Assembly (NCBI GenBank): GCA_023424585.1
Contig: JAFADT010000803.1
Span: forward strand, 1 to 38,782
From: Pseudomonadota bacterium
GTDB taxonomy: Bacteria; Myxococcota; Myxococcia; Myxococcales; Myxococcaceae
Direction: 5' to 3'
DNA: 38,782 nt
In this document: positions 36,449 through 38,782 of the stretch, piece after piece
Layout of the letters: each line of letters begins with the position of its first letter
Numbering within the stretch: position 1 is the first letter of the stretch
Program-made: the position numbers and the translations under genes
The notes under the pieces: model-generated
Database searches by the model: none
Told to the model about the DNA's origin: nothing
What the model saw: the letters and a program-made list of their open reading frames with translations, nothing else

Positions 36449-37156
36449 ATGCGCAATCTCGATTTCAGTTCCTGGCGTGCGGTGCTCACCACCTTGCTGG
36501 GGCTGGTGCTGGTGTCGCTGGTGGCCGTAAGCATTCGCCTGCTGATGATGCAGACCATCCAGCGCCGACGCGAGCGCGAGAACCGGCAGATCAACGAGCG
36601 GCTCAAGACGCTGATCGCCGCCTACAAGACGCTGGGCGGCTCGTTCACCGGGGAACTGGAGGTGGACCCCACCCATCTACGCGACCTGCGCCGTCGGGCC
36701 GAGGATGCGGCTGCCTCGGGGCGGGAGGTGCCAGATCCAGACTCGGCCTCCGAGCGCCGCCGGCGCATCCGCGATGCGGTGGAGGCGGCGCTGTCGGACG
36801 TGCTCCTGCTGGGGACCGAACAGCAGGTGTCACTGGCGGCGCAGGCCGCGCGCGACATGGTCGCCGGACGGCCGGTGCGTACGCTTGAGCTGGTGGTGTC
36901 GCTGCGCGGGTTCATTCGTCAAGCACTGGATCTGGAGCCGATCTCGCCGTCACTGGAAATCCCGGAGCAAGGCCCGCTGCGCACCGTCTCCGGCGGTGGC
37001 AAGGGCGGAGGCGGAGACAAGGATGCCGGGAGTCGGGGAGGCGGGGGCGGAGGCGGGATGGGTGGCGCTGCAGGTGGCGCCGGACTGGGCATGGGAGCGG
37101 GGATGGGACTCGGTCACCTGGAGCGGGACGAGGCCGGGACCGACGAAAATGGCTGA
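36449..37156 (+). CDS. Membrane-anchored protein with Gly-rich tail
   Basis: Predicted 235 aa protein. An N-terminal membrane anchor (AVLTTLLGLVLVSLVAVSIR, about residues 11-30) is followed by a basic, coiled-coil-like region (MQTIQRRRERENRQINERLK). A conserved helical domain follows (LGGSFTGELEVDPTHLRDLR, RIRDAVEAALSDVLLLGTEQ, LVVSLRGFIRQALDLEPI), then a Gly-rich tail (about 183-222). I have the impression of similar hypothetical proteins scattered across beta/gamma-proteobacteria, which would fit horizontal transfer, but I cannot name the family. ATG 36449 follows AGGGG; a GTG at 36443 is also possible. The 250 bases before it show no gene. Confidence 0.7.
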   Translation: MRNLDFSSWRAVLTTLLGLVLVSLVAVSIRLLMMQTIQRRRERENRQINERLKTLIAAYKTLGGSFTGELEVDPTHLRDLRRRAEDAAASGREVPDPDSASERRRRIRDAVEAALSDVLLLGTEQQVSLAAQAARDMVAGRPVRTLELVVSLRGFIRQALDLEPISPSLEIPEQGPLRTVSGGGKGGGGDKDAGSRGGGGGGGMGGAAGGAGLGMGAGMGLGHLERDEAGTDENG

Positions 37157-37336
37157 TGTCGGAGTCCGCGGGGATGGATTTCTTCGTCATCCCGACTGCG
37201 ACGTCTGGTGCGCTGTTGGGATTTGCGGTTGTGAATCACCGGGACAGGTAGATCCTCCACCTCAATGTGACAGCTCACCCGACGGAAGAATGGACGAAGC
37301 CGCAGTCGCGAGGGGCCTGCCCCTGGACCAGTACCT

Positions 37337-38782
37337 TCAGGGCGGACGCCCTCCACGGTCGCTGACCGCAACCTCGAGGCGCTTTCGTACGGTCGCCGCG
37401 AGCGCGAGCTTCAGCGCTTCACCTGATTGTGTCTTCAGCGCGGCACAGTCGCTCGCGCCGTTTGCACAGGCGACGGTGGTGAGTAGCGCGAACGGCTCCC
37501 AATATTGGTTGGGCATGTCGCTCTCGTGCGGCGCGAGCTCCTGCTCGGCGGCGCGCAGCGCAGCCTCGCCTTCCGCTTTCCTGCCGAGGTCGAACAGCGC
37601 CTTGCCACGAAACGCCTGCGCCCACGCCGCGTGTGGAGCGCCTTGCACGTGCAACCTCCGCAACATCGCGACGGCCTCGGTGTGGAGCTCGAGCGCTCGC
37701 TCGACGTGTCCCAGCGCGGCTTCGGTGAGCGCGAGGCTGGTGAGCGCGCGCCCCAGGAGGATGTGCTCCCCCTTCGCGTACAGCTTGCGCAGGGCCTCGA
37801 CGCCTTCGCGCTGCAGCGGGAGCCCCTCGGCCGGACGGCCCGCATCGCGCAGCGACTCCCCCCAGAACGTCTGCGTCAGGAACGCGTTGATGTCGTTCTT
37901 GAGCGCTCGATACTCCTTCGACGCGACCTCGAATTGCGCGGCGGCCTCGTCAAAGCGGCCGATGTTGTACAGCAGGCTCGCGCGATCGGAGTAGCCCAGC
38001 GCCGTATTCGGGTTGTGCTCGCCGAACACGCGTCGCGCCTGGGTGACGTAGTCGTCGATGAGCGTCACCGCGCGACCGGTCTGCCCTGCGCGCTTCACGA
38101 GGCGGAAGAGCCGCAGCTCCGCGCGCAGGCTCGTCTCGCTCGGCTGCGTGAAGATCCGCTGGTAGGCGGCGTGGACGCCCTCCGCGAGCTGGAGGCCGCC
38201 CTGGAGGTCCCCCGCTTGCGCCTGCGCCCACGAGAGCATGCTGGCGACGTCGAGCGTCTTCGCGTGCTCGGGGCCGAGCCGCGCCCTCCTCGACTCGTAT
38301 GCGCGCCTGTACGGGGCGATGGCGCTCCATGGCTTGAGCTGCTCGCTCGCGAGCGCGCCGAGCCCCGACCACGCCTCTTCACACGCCGCTTCGCGCCCCG
38401 CCGGCCGTTCACACAGCGCCGCGGCCTCGGTGATGACGCGCTCCTGCTCGGTCGGCTTGTTCTGATCTCCGTAAATCGTGGCCCGCATCTGAAGCGCCTC
38501 GACCATCAGCGCACTGTCGGGCGCGGCGCGCCGGACGAAGGCAACGGCGTCGTCGAGCATCCTCCCCGCCTCCTCGAAGCGCGGAGGGCTCACCTGCATC
38601 CGCACCGCGCCCGCGAGCACTGCGACCTCCGCGGCAGGTAACGAGTCCGCGCCGAATGCCTTCACACGAGCGGCATGGGCGCTATCGGCAAGGGCTAGCG
38701 CCTGCGGGTAATCGCCAACGTCCATGGCGACCTGCGCGAGCGCGAACTCCACGCTGGCGAGGCTCGTGGGCTTGTCGGAGAG
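37337..38782 (-). CDS. TPR-rich protein, C-terminal part (5' end outside window)
   Basis: The last 481 residues of a larger protein; the frame is still open at the window edge. It is built of many tetratricopeptide-type helix pairs (for example ASLLYNIGRFDEAAAQFEVA, RALTSLALTEAALGHVERAL, FALAQVAMDVGDYPQALALA) that form a superhelical scaffold for protein binding. In myxobacteria such a long degenerate TPR array most often follows an N-terminal Hanks-type Ser/Thr kinase domain and a transmembrane helix. That N-terminal identity is inference, as no kinase residues are in view. It ends VSDRGGRPP before a 180-base gap without a gene. Confidence 0.85.
   Translation of the reverse strand, partial: LSDKPTSLASVEFALAQVAMDVGDYPQALALADSAHAARVKAFGADSLPAAEVAVLAGAVRMQVSPPRFEEAGRMLDDAVAFVRRAAPDSALMVEALQMRATIYGDQNKPTEQERVITEAAALCERPAGREAACEEAWSGLGALASEQLKPWSAIAPYRRAYESRRARLGPEHAKTLDVASMLSWAQAQAGDLQGGLQLAEGVHAAYQRIFTQPSETSLRAELRLFRLVKRAGQTGRAVTLIDDYVTQARRVFGEHNPNTALGYSDRASLLYNIGRFDEAAAQFEVASKEYRALKNDINAFLTQTFWGESLRDAGRPAEGLPLQREGVEALRKLYAKGEHILLGRALTSLALTEAALGHVERALELHTEAVAMLRRLHVQGAPHAAWAQAFRGKALFDLGRKAEGEAALRAAEQELAPHESDMPNQYWEPFALLTTVACANGASDCAALKTQSGEALKLALAATVRKRLEVAVSDRGGRPP

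Overview
The window looks like chromosomal DNA of a myxobacterium (Myxococcota, Cystobacterineae-like). It is very GC-rich with strong third-position G/C bias. It carries many lipoproteins with clear lipoboxes, sigma-54 (-24/-12) promoters, a geosmin synthase, mevalonate-pathway genes and a TPR-rich regulatory-type protein, alongside many decayed insertion sequences. The genus is inferred, not shown.

Layout. (1) 330-7651: an iron/siderophore uptake operon behind an AT-rich Fur-like site: TonB-dependent receptor with its own N-terminal TonB-type domain, surface/periplasmic lipoprotein, two small DUF3325/DUF3649-like membrane proteins, a PepSY_TM protein and an IroE/Fes-like lipoprotein esterase. 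(2) 7882-8981: an unknown lipoprotein and a small membrane protein. (3) 9201-14451: a DUF418 membrane protein divergent from an ABC exporter (ATPase plus two DUF3526-type permeases); both promoters carry the same TTGCAA-type operator. (4) 14520-16660: decayed DNA (IS701 and IS630 remnants, a frameshifted TPR gene, an isopentenyl-diphosphate isomerase fragment). (5) 16115-24277: the most interesting part. A ~150 bp promoter cassette (paired TGACGCGTCA palindromes plus a sigma-54 promoter) is present twice as a direct repeat. Copy 1 precedes an intact class II HMG-CoA reductase flanked by dead fni and mevalonate kinase fragments. Copy 2 precedes geosmin synthase and two paralogous family 2B encapsulin shell proteins with inserted cyclic-nucleotide-binding-like domains. 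The operon ends in a strong terminator. (6) 24340-37156: an accessory zone with a FAD monooxygenase, orphan hypothetical genes, at least three IS630 remnants, an IS3 remnant, three copies of one transposase 3' end, a GT39-type mannosyltransferase, a dead homogentisate dioxygenase, and a third copy of the palindromic activator sites before a tiny secreted Thr-rich protein. (7) 37337-38782: a TPR-rich protein running off the window.

How the genes fit together. The proposed central system is a terpene nanocompartment. HMG-CoA reductase raises isoprenoid supply, the bifunctional geosmin synthase converts farnesyl diphosphate to germacradienol and then geosmin, and the two encapsulin paralogues would form a mixed shell around it. 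The duplicated sigma-54 cassette would switch supply and compartment on together. A short motif, SGLGTSA(L/M)RL, occurs in the linker and again at the C-terminus of the synthase and is a good candidate for the shell-targeting signal. Encapsulation and co-regulation are inferences from sequence and context.
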